Source of the DNA: Sinohyriopsis cumingii
Lineage: Eukaryota; Mollusca; Bivalvia; Unionida; Unionidae
Length of the DNA stretch: 64,000 bases
Assembly (NCBI GenBank): GCA_028554795.2
Contig: CM068828.1
Location: 21,507,936-21,571,935, forward strand
Direction: 5' to 3'
Position 1 is the first letter of the stretch; each line of letters opens with the position of its first letter. A program made the position numbers and the translations under genes. Below the pieces are notes generated by a model. The model ran no database searches. It saw only the letters and a list, made by a program, of their open reading frames with translations, and was not told the origin of the DNA. Of the stretch, positions 12,844 to 24,139 are shown piece by piece.

Positions 12844-12921
12844 GCATTCATGTAAACGTCGTCCAAGCTGTCTTCCCACCTGTTATTCTGCATTCATGTC
12901 AAACTTGTCCAAGCTGTCTTT
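12844..12921. repeat. 46-bp tandem duplication
   Basis: Two copies of a segment starting gcattcatgt and containing gtccaagctgtctt, offset by about 46 bases. Confidence 0.8.
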
Positions 12922-13792
12922 GGAACTGAGTTATATGTGGACCTTTAATGTAGTTATTTTATCTGGCTCATTTGAATATGAACAGAAGACATTCGCAAGA
13001 TGACTTCAGATTTATTTTGAGTTATGAAAACTAATTTCAAATGTGCTATGGTACGTTATAGGAGTATTCGATAACATGTTTAAATTATTAAGAAGAAAAG
13101 GATATAATTGAATTTCACAGAGGTTTAATGCAACAACAAATGCATTAAAAACGTTTGTTGAAACGCAAAAGTACAAGACAAAATATCCAAATTTGCATTT
13201 GGTTTATATTTATATATGTGTGCATTGTTTAATTGCTACACTGGTTTTCTATAAATCCCAGTTCATATTCAAGTCGGACGTTATCCAGTCACTTTAGTCG
13301 TAAGTTACCCATTTCCTACACGAACCAAAACATCATATTAGAGATTTTCTAAATAACATATTGTGAAAGTCCTGCATGGAAGATAATGATGTGATGGGCT
13401 AGCAACAAACACAAGTGGATGGTTCTGTAAATCATGCTACTGACTTTGCAGATCAAAGTATATGGCGTTCTGAAGAGGTTCATACAAGCTGAGATGGTAG
13501 AACTGTACGTCATACTTTAAATTTGTACCAAGAAGAAAAAAAATGTGAAAGGATCAAGCTTAGAATGCTAAACATAAAACACGTAATGGAAATTTCGCTA
13601 GACTCAGCACCCATTACTAAAGCAAGTAAAACAAGTAGGAACTAGTAATTGTAGCTATGCTGAACAGGAAAAAGTGATAGAAGGGTAAAAGGTGTTGACT
13701 CTTTATTTCAGAATATGCAACCAGAATTCCATTGCTTCTTTGGAAGAGAATTTCTGCTTAAACCATTGTTGTGCCAAGGCAACAAAATACAT

Positions 13793-14400
13793 TCTTACGA
13801 CTCAATGGTCGTACATTAGGTAACAGAAAAGAGCGAACAATAAAAAATTTGTAAATTAAAAAATAATTTATTTCCCTTAAATATAAAAAGAAAAGTTAGG
13901 AAAGAACTTATAGTACTGTCAATTGTATCCTAAATATTCCAAAACGTTAGAAGTCCAGAAGTATCGAGTTTTCCGAATGAATTCAAGTCGTGCTCCGAAT
14001 GAATTCCAATTTTGAACCTGCTGATATACCAATATCTTGAAATAGTGTTGATGTTCCGACAGTCTTGATGTATCACAATGATATCATCCAAAATGTCGCT
14101 GAATAAATTACAATAATCCCAAAATAGTGATTTATCCCTATAAGTATTAATGAACACGGTGTAATCCCAATGATTCCTTTAAATTAATAAATCATCTCAA
14201 ATTCTATCTGAACACTAACAGAAACGATTCCTGTAAAGAATGGTGTTAAGAAAGGAATAAAGACTTTTTGTTTACTTCCGCTTATATCAGAAACTAAGTC
14301 ACGAGGTGAAGAACAGAATGAATCAAATGTCGAAGGTTCATTTTCAAAACATTTTAGGTTGTCAATAATATCAGGCTATTAACTAGAATTTTAGTAATGA
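13793..14400 (-). mobile_element. Probable solo LTR, gypsy-related family B (degenerate)
   Basis: It begins with a degenerate form of the shared terminus tgttacgactctgtggtc, followed by the shared block gtaacagaaaagagcgaa. It continues with landmarks also present at 39568 and 40580 (gtcttgatgtatcacaatgatat, attccaaaat). It is read as an LTR on the minus strand because the same terminus forms the 3' end of the LTR of the element at 23.7-29.65 kb. No coding capacity. Confidence 0.6.
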
Positions 14401-14485
14401 ACATGGTAAACAGCAGGTACCCGGGGAATTCCCATTGGAATATCAGTGTCCTGAGCTCAGATCCAAGTTATCATGTATACCTTTA

Positions 14486-14488
<3 letters not shown>

Positions 14489-14532
<44 letters not shown>
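14489..14532. repeat. (TAA)n microsatellite
   Basis: About 14 perfect TAA units. Confidence 0.97.
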
Positions 14533-14533
<1 letters not shown>

Positions 14534-15414
14534 CACAAAATGCGAAACAAATATGCATAAGAACATCTCTCCGATGAAACAAATATGCAAATACTTGACA
14601 CATGAGTCGTGAATAGATATGTAAGAAAATCATAGACTATGATTGATGATTGCGTTGAAGACTTCAAAGCAGTCATTTTCCATCTATGTTGTAAAACATT
14701 ATTAACTTCCGAAGTCGAGCTAGTGTTAAGAGAATGGGTTAATATGGTATAATACGCCAAAATCAAACCAGATTCTGTGAAATCTGATGCCTGAAAATAT
14801 GCAGAAAAGTTACTAACGGATAGGAACAAATGAACATTACGCAAACAAGTTAATGGCAAAAACAGTAGGACATCACCAAAACTGATAGAGCGGTATTAGT
14901 TGGACAACACAGATCGAGATAATATTTGGGGCAAGCATGGAGAATTTAAATTTAAAAGTTTGAGAACAATTTAAAATCAGATGAATCACTAAAAACGAAT
15001 CTTGAAAGAAGATGGTGTAACAATAGCTATAACTCCAGTGATGGCGATGACTAAATCACGTGCTGGCATCGTTGACAGTATAAGCATCGGCATTATGTAC
15101 TCTCTTTTCAAAAGTTTTAACCGCTTCGTTTTCCTTAATGTCCATTACAATTTCCTATTGTACTGTAACGGATTAGTTTTCCACCGTTGTAGTGCTTTTC
15201 TTTATTGTATCAATACTGAGAGAATAGTTTAAACCAAAATTAAGCTTTGATGATACTGGTAAATTCTTCAAACCTGTAAAAGAAATTATACATTATCTCC
15301 CGATATCGGGATTGTTACTTTATTGTTAAACGCTTGAAACAGTTTGTTCCAATATCTGACAACCCTTTTTATAACATAACTTTATACGATGGTTTGTGCT
15401 ACACCCAGTCAGCG

Positions 15415-15530
15415 CTTGCTCTTTTCACTTTTCCCAATCAATATTTACTCTATTCAGATTTTCCAATCTGTGTTTGCTCTATTCAGTTTTCTCAATCAGT
15501 TTATGCCATGTTCACTTTTCACTGAAGACA
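15415..15530. repeat. Degenerate tandem repeat of about 33-36 bases
   Basis: Roughly three and a half imperfect copies of a unit like ttgctctattcagttttctcaatc. Open frames across it are by-products of the period. Confidence 0.6.
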
Positions 15531-16159
15531 ATACAGCATTGCTTAGGATCTGGAGTGGATTTATTTGCAGTTACAATCATATGAGTGCTCCTGGGCTGTC
15601 GATGGTATATTTAGAAGCTATGTAAATAAACATGCGTGAATCTGCATTTTAATTTCTGGAAATCGTATCGAAGTGTTTGAAGAGGTCTACAGTTGTTCCT
15701 GTATTCCTATTTGATAAACAAGAAATTTATAGATGTACAAATGGTCTCGCGGTACTTGTATCCTACACAATATTGTTGTGTTGTGCACATTTACAAAAGT
15801 GGACAATATTGTGTTTCCATACACAAGATGGTCATTATTATAACGTAAATTTATTCCCATAGTACTTTTATGTCTGCGATGTAGGTCACGTTCCTCTTCT
15901 TGTCCATCAGTAATTTCTCTTCCTTCAGCCACATCGGCAGTCCTCAAAGCTAATCATGCTCCTTCTCTCAGTCACTGGAACAGTACAGCTTTGATTGAAC
16001 AGCTTTTGAATGCACTGCATCCGAAATAGACCCTTTAGACTTTGCATTTATGTCTCAAACTCATTTGCTTGTTTTCATCAAAAATGTACGTTCTATACCT
16101 GAGGTTCACATCTTGACAGCAAATATGTGCCATGTCTTTTTAGGTTTGATTACTACACT

Positions 16160-16262
16160 TTTCCATTTCTTCTTCTTCTTCTTCTTCTGCTTCTTCTCCT
16201 TTACTATAATTTGTTATTTTTAATTTTAATTTTTTTATTTTTTATTTTTAACGTATGTATTG

Positions 16263-16293
<31 letters not shown>

Positions 16294-16339
16294 AATAAGA
16301 ATAAGAATAATAATAGTAATAATAATAATAATAATAATA

Positions 16340-16384
<45 letters not shown>

Positions 16385-16386
16385 TC
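16160..16386. repeat. Trinucleotide cluster: (TTC)n, (AAT)n and (ATT)n abutting a splice acceptor
   Basis: A TTC-rich run lies at 16165-16195. An AAT-rich tract follows from 16262 and passes directly into about 15 perfect ATT units at 16340-16384. AAT and ATT are reverse complements, so the junction is a long self-complementary palindrome. The ATT run stops right before ttcag, the acceptor of the last exon. Confidence 0.95.
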
Positions 16387-16388
16387 AG

Positions 16389-16596
16389 GAGGTATAAAGC
16401 CAGGACTCCCTTGCTGAGATCTGTCACTAACGAAGACTCAACATTTCAAGACCTTTACCAGCCTCCATATTCCAACGATACAACAGACGCTCTAAGGGCA
16501 TGTAAATCTGACCAACCAGTCAAGGGAGGCAACAAATCGAATGTTACGAATCAAGGGAGTGCATGTTTGCATGTTTACCTAATGAGATGGAATTAA
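16389..16596 (+). CDS. Last exon: cytoplasmic tail of the GCC2/GCC3-repeat membrane protein
   Basis: The exon begins after acceptor attatttcag. Its first base G completes the Arg codon begun by AG at 5749-5750, so the helix is followed by RRYKARTPLLRS, a basic juxtamembrane stretch. It adds 68 residues to a TAA at 16594-16596. The tail is polar, has Tyr-containing segments (FQDLYQPPYSND) that could be phosphorylated or act in sorting, and shows no known domain. The open frame extends upstream through the ATT microsatellite as poly-Asn/poly-Tyr, which is intronic and not coding. Splice phase, the basic stop-transfer residues and a nearby AATAAA support it as the terminal exon. Confidence 0.75.
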
Positions 16597-16600
16597 TAAA
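16595..16600 (+). promoter_or_regulatory. Candidate polyadenylation signal AATAAA overlapping the stop codon
   Basis: The stop TAA and the signal share bases (AATTAATAAAGG). A GT-containing stretch (cgtgttcgg) follows about 30 bases downstream. Use would give a very short 3' UTR. A further AATAAA lies near 16720. Confidence 0.45.
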
Positions 16601-18300
16601 GGTCAACACGAGAACGGAAACTGAATCGTGTTCGGATATTTCCAAATGACAAATGTATTGTTCAGAGTAAGAAGAGATACTAGTAAAGTAAACTCAAATA
16701 TTAAAAAAAACGTATTTTAAAATAATAAAAGAAACTAAAATGAAAGTTGATAAATATGGAAAATATTTGCGGTTTAACTTTCAAAAATAAGCAGGACAGT
16801 GTTAATATTCGTGTCTAGCCGCTGTCCTCGCTTTTGGACCTTCAAGTAATAATAATACACATTTATAAATATATGTAAATCGCCATTGAAAACCTAGAAC
16901 TGATACTTGATTTAATATCTAATGATTATATATGCTAACCATTGTGAATTGATATTGCAATAGGTATACATTCCTTTATGTAACTTAGATTAGCGCATTC
17001 CATCTATTCTTTTTTACCAAGTATTATGTATTCTTTGTTATGTTTAGTACATATTAAGTTTGCAAATATTCATCCTAACATGTACCGTAATGGATGTTTC
17101 ATGGAAATATTTATTTAAAAATACGTTAAGTATGTTTGAAATACTTATTACTTTGCTTCTCATTTCTTTTTCTGAATTGTCTGTAGAAAGTATGTGTCCA
17201 TCAAAGATAGGTAACTTGTCAACTGTATCGTAATAGACAGCTTGGACTTAGCAACATCACCTTAAACATTATCAGTTATCAGTATAAATACATCTTATAT
17301 CAATTTATTCATCATTAAGTTTCAACAGTATGAAGTTTGCCAAAAATCTGTCAGTCATAATTACTGATTTTATTGTATTAATCTCTGCAATACTTACAAT
17401 ACTTGCTGTTTGAATTAGTACACATTCAAATCTTGTAAGTTATTCATAAATTAGTAATTTTGTTTTCAATACTGTAAAAGAAATTGTTGTAGTCTACTCG
17501 CTGCCTTTATTTAAAGTTATTGAACATTCACACTAAAGAATCAAAACGAGACGTAAACATTCTCACTTATTTATAGACCCAGATATTTGCGTGACGAGTT
17601 TAATTACAAAACAAACTGGACTATTGGAAATCATCGATGCATATAGTTAATCATATTATTCTCATATAGAAAGGTGAATCGGAGCTGATGACGAAAAGAC
17701 AAGGAAAAATTATTCAAATACTAAAAAACAAAATAAACAAAACCTAAAGCTTCTAATTTGGAAAATCTTTCTTTTTTTTTGCTTAATCCGCATAAGAAAC
17801 GTGCCATAGAAAGTTCACACTCGAGCAACAGTCAGCATTGACAAATAATAACAATGGTATAAAAAGGTGCAATAGAAAGCTCACAACATAGCAATAGCTG
17901 AATACCATGACATTAATTTGAAACGGACATGAATACATATATTTTTAAAAAACATTAAAGAACCACTTAGTGAGAACTACTATTATAGATAGAACATATT
18001 ACAAGGAACGATTACTCGAGCCGCGAATAGGCATTATGTTTCACCGACTCAGAAACAAGTATGTTCCAATCATTGATAGAAGAGATATTCATAAAGGCTT
18101 GTTTCGAATACCTTTTGTACCAGTTTTTACTTTGCTTAATTTATATCTCTTTAAATCCTTTTCCTGCTCTTGGATTGTAAAACTCTACTATTATCATATG
18201 TTGTTTCTCTAGAAATGCAATTTAAATAGCAGATATTTACACTCACAATTTGTTACACCAATGTTGCATAACTACGTTTATGAAATGTAAGAGATTATAT

Positions 18301-18320
18301 TCGGTTAATTAATTAACCGA
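18301..18320. repeat. Perfect 20-bp palindrome
   Basis: The sequence tcggttaattaattaaccga equals its own reverse complement. Confidence 0.95.
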
Positions 18321-18675
18321 TGATTAAATAAATGATGACCTCAAACCATTATTTTGGGAAGTAATTTTGGCATTAGTCTTTTTGTACGATCCATTTTAAT
18401 TTTCTAGCTTATTTATATATTCAGCATTCAAACACCTGTTGTCAATGCCAGGTGTTCGGGCTATTCGGAAGTAAATGCGTATCTGCCATAAATCAAATGT
18501 TATTTTTTCTTTGATAGTTCTCACTGGTATTTTTATTAAACTAAAGATGCGCTTACTTCACCTTTTTACTCATCCTCATCGCTAACGGAAACATTAAAGT
18601 CATCATTATGATTAATCCCGATTGCAACACTGTCATATTATTACCATACGTGGCACAGGAAAAGTTTAGGATAAA

Positions 18676-18676
<1 letters not shown>

Positions 18677-18710
<34 letters not shown>

Positions 18711-18757
18711 ACTACTACTTAAAATAGTAATAGTAATAATAATAATAATAATAATAA
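18677..18757. repeat. (CTA)n/(CTG)n and (TAA)n microsatellites
   Basis: Five CTA-type units, six CTG-type units and three CTA units are followed, after a few bases, by TAG/TAA units. Confidence 0.95.
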
Positions 18758-19120
18758 CAAAGATAAACAGCATTCCTTTGACAACTGTCAATGTTCTAAA
18801 AGTTTTATTGCATGAATCTAAAGTTAGCGCCTTTCCAATATCATCGCTCATGCAAATGTATATTATGTTATAACGGTGGCAATTTCCATCATAAGCTTTT
18901 TGTAAATGTAAGATACGTGGTAAACATGATGAGTGTTATTCCTCATGACAGTGATTCTCGTATATTGTCATCCGATGTAAGTAATTTCATCCATACCGTT
19001 ATCTACTTTCAAGTTCATTATTTTGGTAATGTTTTAGGGTATGTGTATTCCATAAACACATTTCTACTTTTTCAACACAGGTTTAATGAATATTACAAAA
19101 TACGGAACGCTTACTTGTTT

Positions 19121-19930
19121 TGTTATGAATCTATGGTCTTAAACTAAGTAACAGAAAAGGACGAAAACCAAAAAGTTTCGTAAATGCAACAAATAATGTA
19201 TTTCTCAACAATGCAAACTTAAAATTTAAAAAAGAAGTTAAAGTATTGTGAATTAAATCCCAAATAGTCCTGAACATTCTATCACAAGTGCAAATTTATG
19301 AAGTTTAAACTGAACTCCATTGGTTTTTTAAAGTAAATTCCAATACTGAATGTGTTGATGTGCCTATAGTCTCGAACGTGCTAATGTGTAATGGCCGAGA
19401 AAATTACCATGTGTTAAGTCTTTTGATGTATCAAAATTCTGTAATCCAAAAATGCCTTGACTGAATACACTATAATTCTAAATTAATGTTTTAGTCCACA
19501 AATACTATTGATCACTTGGCAATTACAGTGAATTATAATTTGAATACATCAATCCACATAAATTAAGAAGCAAAACAATACTGATTCCACTTCGTATATT
19601 AAGGCAATAATGAGTAAATTTCAAGAAAACGACATTGATAAAGAAAGCTAAGACACAATGTTAGAGCCTCTTTTCTAAAACATTCAAAATTGTAAGCAAG
19701 TTTTGGAATTTTCAAGTTAAAAAAACAACAATATCCCACATTCAAAAATGAGAAAATATGCTTCATTAATAATGATCTGAATATTTAATATATAATCATA
19801 GAGAAACATTAGATATACATTACGTTGTTTGCAAAAGAAATGTCACTGGTCAGGTGCACCTTTAACTTGATTTTGGACTACGGTCAATTACAATATACAA
19901 ATAGACATAACATATAATCATTTAGTAAAA
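19121..19930 (-). mobile_element. Probable solo LTR, gypsy-related family B
   Basis: It starts tgttatgaatctatggtc followed by taagtaacagaaaagg. It shares landmarks in order with the copies at 40580-41359 and 53657-55054. It ends with the shared region cttgattttggacta and catataatcattta. No open frame of note. Confidence 0.65.
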
Positions 19931-21946
19931 CTAATATCACCTAATTGTGTATATTTATTGTTTACGTGTATTTGGAATAAAATGTACTTGGGTTTCGTTT
20001 CTGAGCGCAACGTTACCTGAGGGCGGTTTATTTATATTGATATCGTACATTATTTCGATATAGTGAGTTCAGTTCAATCCATGCTTCAATATCTCCAGAT
20101 GTAGAGGTATGTGAATTGTAAAGTTGTGATATTTTCTTAACTGTATTATAGTATAGAGTTGTTTTGTTTTATTGTTCTATCATTTATTGCGCATTTTTGA
20201 TAGTTCTGAGCTATGTAATGCAACGCTAGATTTAATCAAGTATGTTTTTAAGTTTGCCATTGAATAACTGAACAGAAGAATTGTATCCACACAAATGTTG
20301 CATATATTAAGTGACGAGCGAATGTTACTTCAAGTTCTGTTATATTCTAACTGTCTGATGCAGACTGGTATGCGACCTGATTATTCTGATAATCTCGTAC
20401 AGTAGTCCCGATGAAATAATTTTCTATGAAATCGATATGCCTATGTACGTGCATACGTAACGCATGTCATTGTATTTTATACATTGCCGGGTCGCATGTA
20501 CTACACGGCCTTAGACATTATAGCTACAGCTGTTGGGACAGCCGTTGTTAGACTGCGAACGGAGACGATGTGTTTGTCAAAGTCATCCTAGTCTGTTTGA
20601 ACTGTCTGTTTTGGTTAGTGTGACAGCTGTTGTGCTGGCGGTACTGTCCGTCTTGGAGCCGATATTTGTCTGAACTGCGTTGTCTGTGATGTGACGGAGC
20701 TTGTGTGAAAGCCATTGTTTGACTGTCAGTGTTAGATGTGCTGGGCAGTGTAGGGTTGTTGGTGCTGTCAGCTGTAGAACACTGTGTTGGAGGAGTGGTC
20801 TTTACCGTGGTGCTGGTTTGGTTGTTGAGTAGAAGTTATGTGTGACTTGGTACCTGGTTTCGTGATGTCGGTGGTGACGTTTCCACGGAGGAAGATAGTG
20901 ATTATCTCGTGTTGAGAGACCAAAGCTCTGGGACCAGCGGGCCTGCAGGGAACAAGGGGTCCTACAGATCCTTTGGCAGGCTGAGAGGGGCGGACCATTT
21001 GTGGTGGCCGCTTGACCATCCGAAAGTGGTGGAACATAAGATACAGTGTGGCTGTGATCTGGACGCCACAGGGTATCTCCAACCTTTGGGTTACTTGGCA
21101 TTATCGCTATTCGAGCAGAAAAACCACCATTATCGCGATAAAGAGCAGACATGCCATCATTATCGCTATTTGAGCTAACATCATTATCGCTATCTGAGCG
21201 AAACCTGTCGTTGTTACGTGTGTAAAATTTGTTATCATTATTTACTGGCAAATCTTCAGTATCATTTTTTATTTGAAAATCATCAGTATCATTATTTGAG
21301 TAAAGATCGTCATTTTGAGCGAAAACTTGCCATTGTTTATGTGAAACTAGTTATCACTGTTTGATTGAAACTTTATCATTGCTTTGAAATTCGCCTATCA
21401 TTGTTTTGAGTGATTCATCTTTTCTTTTATTCGTAAATTTTTTGTTAAGTTTCATTTCATTTATTATTGTTGACAATTCGTTTTTAATTACATCTTACAA
21501 TTTGTTCCAGTTAGGCACCCTGTCGTGTTTCCTTATATCAGTTATTTAACTCGGTGGGAATCATTGTATTAAAATACCAGTGTTGAAATTTTATGCACAC
21601 GAGTTTCGTCTAGGGTTTCTCTGTCTTTAATCATATATAAATAGATATCTTGTTTTCATTATCATTCTTAGTGTCTAGATTGTAATAATCTGACCCCAAC
21701 CCATCTTGTTACAGCACACAATACATATTGTATATACATAACAGTATAAAATATTATGAATAATGCTATATTATTATAAATAATAAAAAAAAAGTTTTTT
21801 CTAGTATACCATGTTTCAGGATTTGTTTTAGTTGTTTGAAGTTAAGGACAAGATGTGATCAACAATTAACTTTGTTCAGCAATATCGTTTAATTCTCTCT
21901 TTCACATGCACACATATACAAATACACATGCACGCACATAAAACCG
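19931..21946. other. Intergenic stretch with a GC-richer island at 20470-21180
   Basis: The flanks are AT-rich and featureless. The segment 20470-21180 is clearly less AT-rich than its surroundings, is rich in ctgt/gttg words, and is open for about 150 codons on the minus strand (to 20802). No protein family is recognised. From 21100 to 21420 an imperfect repeat recurs (atcattatcgctatttgagc and weaker versions). It could be part of an unrecognised retroelement or a promoter-associated first exon. Confidence 0.4.
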
Positions 21947-22192
21947 TGCCGGGGAGGAGGGCTGAGAGATCTACAGCGCTCGCCTTTAGCGATTACCAGC
22001 ACCTTAACTCTGTTTGTGTGTCGTAGAGTCTCAGGGTCAGTCAACGTAAGTATGTGAGAAAGATTGCCAGTAGCTTCCGTAGGACGGAGATCCTTCCCTG
22101 AATTTTTGCGGGCACTCACTCCACCAGATATACTGGTCGCCATGCATCAGATGCTAAATAATGGCGATAAACCCAAAACAACAACAATCAAG
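21947..22192 (+). mobile_element. SINE family A, diverged near-full copy
   Basis: A tRNA-like head with a box-A-like segment (ggctgagagatctacagcgc) is followed by the family body: tatgtgagaaagattgccag, then accagatatactggtcgcca. It ends in aaaacaacaacaatc. It is aligned by eye to the copy at 31781-32034. Confidence 0.75.
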
Positions 22193-22206
22193 CTTGAGTT
22201 GGTCAT

Positions 22207-23060
22207 TGTTACGACTCTATGGCCACAAACGAAAGTAACAGAAAAGAAGCAAAATTAACAAGTTTTGTAAAATTTAACAAACGATTTAATTATCAAAGTT
22301 ATAAATAAAACATGAGAGTATTATAAAGTAAATCCATACTAATGCTTATAAATACATTTGAAAGTCCTAAATAAATGAAACGTTTCTTATAAATTTCAAT
22401 AACGGAAATGTAATGGTCCTCAAAGAACCGTGACGTTTTCAAGATGGCGTTGTCCATAATTCCTTCGAACAATTTATAACGGTTCCAAAACAATATTATA
22501 GTCCAAATAATGAGCACTTTCTAACACCGCTAATCAGCATAAACAAATGTTTATTTTTTCCTCTGGAAAAATATTTAAGTACAACATAAAACACTTCTGC
22601 AGACTTATAACAGGAACACAATAAGTGTGAAAGACTCAAAACATCAGAACGAATCTGAATGCTTCATTTTCTCCTTATATGCATCATATATTGCGAAGCA
22701 CTTCGTAACATACCCCATGTGACAGTATACACTATTGATTTTGATGAACAAAGCATATTCACGTTACCTCGCGCAACCAATGGAAACAACATAATTATTC
22801 TCGAACCTTCGATATCCCATCAGTCACTGAGAAACTACGTCACATGCGTCATTTTAAGTCTTTTCATTACGATTATTGTTACTAATTTCAACACGTATGT
22901 ACACATCTATTTATAGATCCTACGCAGTGTGCGTTCTTAACAGAATCAGGTCACGTATAATTTATATTCTATTAAATTTACAACCATTAATAAAAGTTAC
23001 AAAAATTTAATAAAATCATGTACCAGGGGTTACAGAAAAAATAGATATACATTACAGCCA
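22207..23060 (-). mobile_element. Solo LTR of the Gmr1-like element family (minus strand)
   Basis: The reverse complement aligns along its length with the 3' LTR at 28748-29653. Shared blocks in order include cgtaggatctataaatag, ataatcgtaatgaaaagactt, atgttgtttccattggttgcg, gtgtatactgtcacatgggg, ataaggagaaaatgaagc, agaaagtgctcattatttgg, and the terminus ggccatagagtcgtaaca. A TATA-like ctataaata lies in the copy. It sits head-to-head with the plus-strand element at 23710. Confidence 0.85.
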
Positions 23061-23709
23061 TGGTTAGTCAATCTGTTTCTGGTATATACTCAGTTATGTT
23101 CTAATTAAAAATAATAGAGTGCTGAATGTATAGATGCTTCGTCTAAAACTACTACTGCTGTCACCACTACTATGAGCCTACAGTTGCTGCTGCACATTTA
23201 TGCGGGAGATTTAAAAGTTTGCAGACAATGTGTAAATATAATACGAACTGTGTTGCATGACTGAAACTTCACCATCTGTCATATCAACCACTTCAAAGGT
23301 GTAAAATCCTTTTTAAAGATTCTTTCCAATGTTATACGTTTTACAGTTCATTTATATCATATAGATTGACTCTGCAAAGCTTTAAATGAATGGGTCTAGT
23401 TACATCGCTTTTCTTTGCATATATTAAGAAAGTCTCTGCAAAATATTTGTATTGCATTACAGTTAAAACTGCATTTCGAATCTGTCAAATAATAGAACAA
23501 TACTAAGAGTTGCATATGAGAGAGAACGGTCTTTGCGATCAAGGAATTCTAAAAGTTTCATCATTACATCGACGTTCATCACTTAGATGTCAGCAGCAAC
23601 AGTTACTACAAAAGCGGCTGGAGTAGGACACGGCCAGGGGAAAGGTTTAAGACACTTACAGCTGATAAAGTCAAGTCCATAAGTTTTTTTTTTACTCAAG
23701 AAACTCGAC

Positions 23710-24110
23710 CATATCGGATATGGAAGTTTCCAAAACAATTATGTGGATTCTCACTGGTTGCGCGAGATCATGTAAATATAAGTAATTTGTCGTATATCAG
23801 TAGTATATATTGTCACATTGATTCCATTGCGGACTACAGTCGCAATACACGGTGTAAATAAGGAGAAAATGAAGCATTCAGTTTCATTCCGATTGCTTGG
23901 GTCGTTTACAATTTGTGTTGTCCTGGCGTAAGTCTGCAGATGTGTTTTATGTTTTACTTACATTTTTCGAGAGGAAAAACGTTTTTTTGGACTGTTCATT
24001 CGCGATAGAAAGTGCTCATTATCTGGAATCTAAAATTATTCTGGAACTGCTCTAAATTATTCGAAACAATTCTGTCCAATGCCATCTTCACGACGTCAGC
24101 TTTGAGCTTG
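23710..24110 (+). repeat. 5' LTR remnant of the Gmr1-like element
   Basis: It aligns with 29060-29410 of the 3' LTR (blocks include ggattctcactggttgcg, gtaatttgtcgtatatcag, aaggagaaaatgaagc, agaaagtgctcattat). Both the 5' part and the last 200 or so bases, including the CATAGAGTCGTAACA-type terminus, are missing, so it was cut by deletions on both sides. Confidence 0.8.
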
Positions 24111-24139
24111 ATTGGTAAGTCCGAATCAGGCTCAATACT

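Larger units (their letters stand above)
5751..16388 (+). other. Intron 2 of the GCC2/GCC3-repeat gene (10.6 kb)
   Basis: It starts with donor gtacgtg and ends with acceptor attatttcag. Inside lie a decayed APE-type LINE (6560-9350), small tandem repeats (12705-12921, 15415-15530), a probable solo LTR (13793-14400, minus) and trinucleotide microsatellites (14489-14532, 16160-16386). The stretches 5751-6560, 9351-12700, 12922-13790 and 14533-15400 are AT-rich; I see no gene, RNA or recognisable element in them. The short open frames there look random. Confidence 0.6.
16601..19120. other. Intergenic AT-rich stretch
   Basis: I find no gene. It contains a perfect 20-base palindrome at 18301-18320 and a mixed (CTA/CTG)n then (TAA)n microsatellite at 18677-18757. 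Short open frames (for example 17970-18212) lack coding character. Confidence 0.5.

Noticed and set aside
16127..16417. Hydrophobic or Asn/Tyr-rich frames across the (AAT)n/(ATT)n tract
   Set aside because: Microsatellite translation. Only the part after the acceptor at 16388 has coding character.
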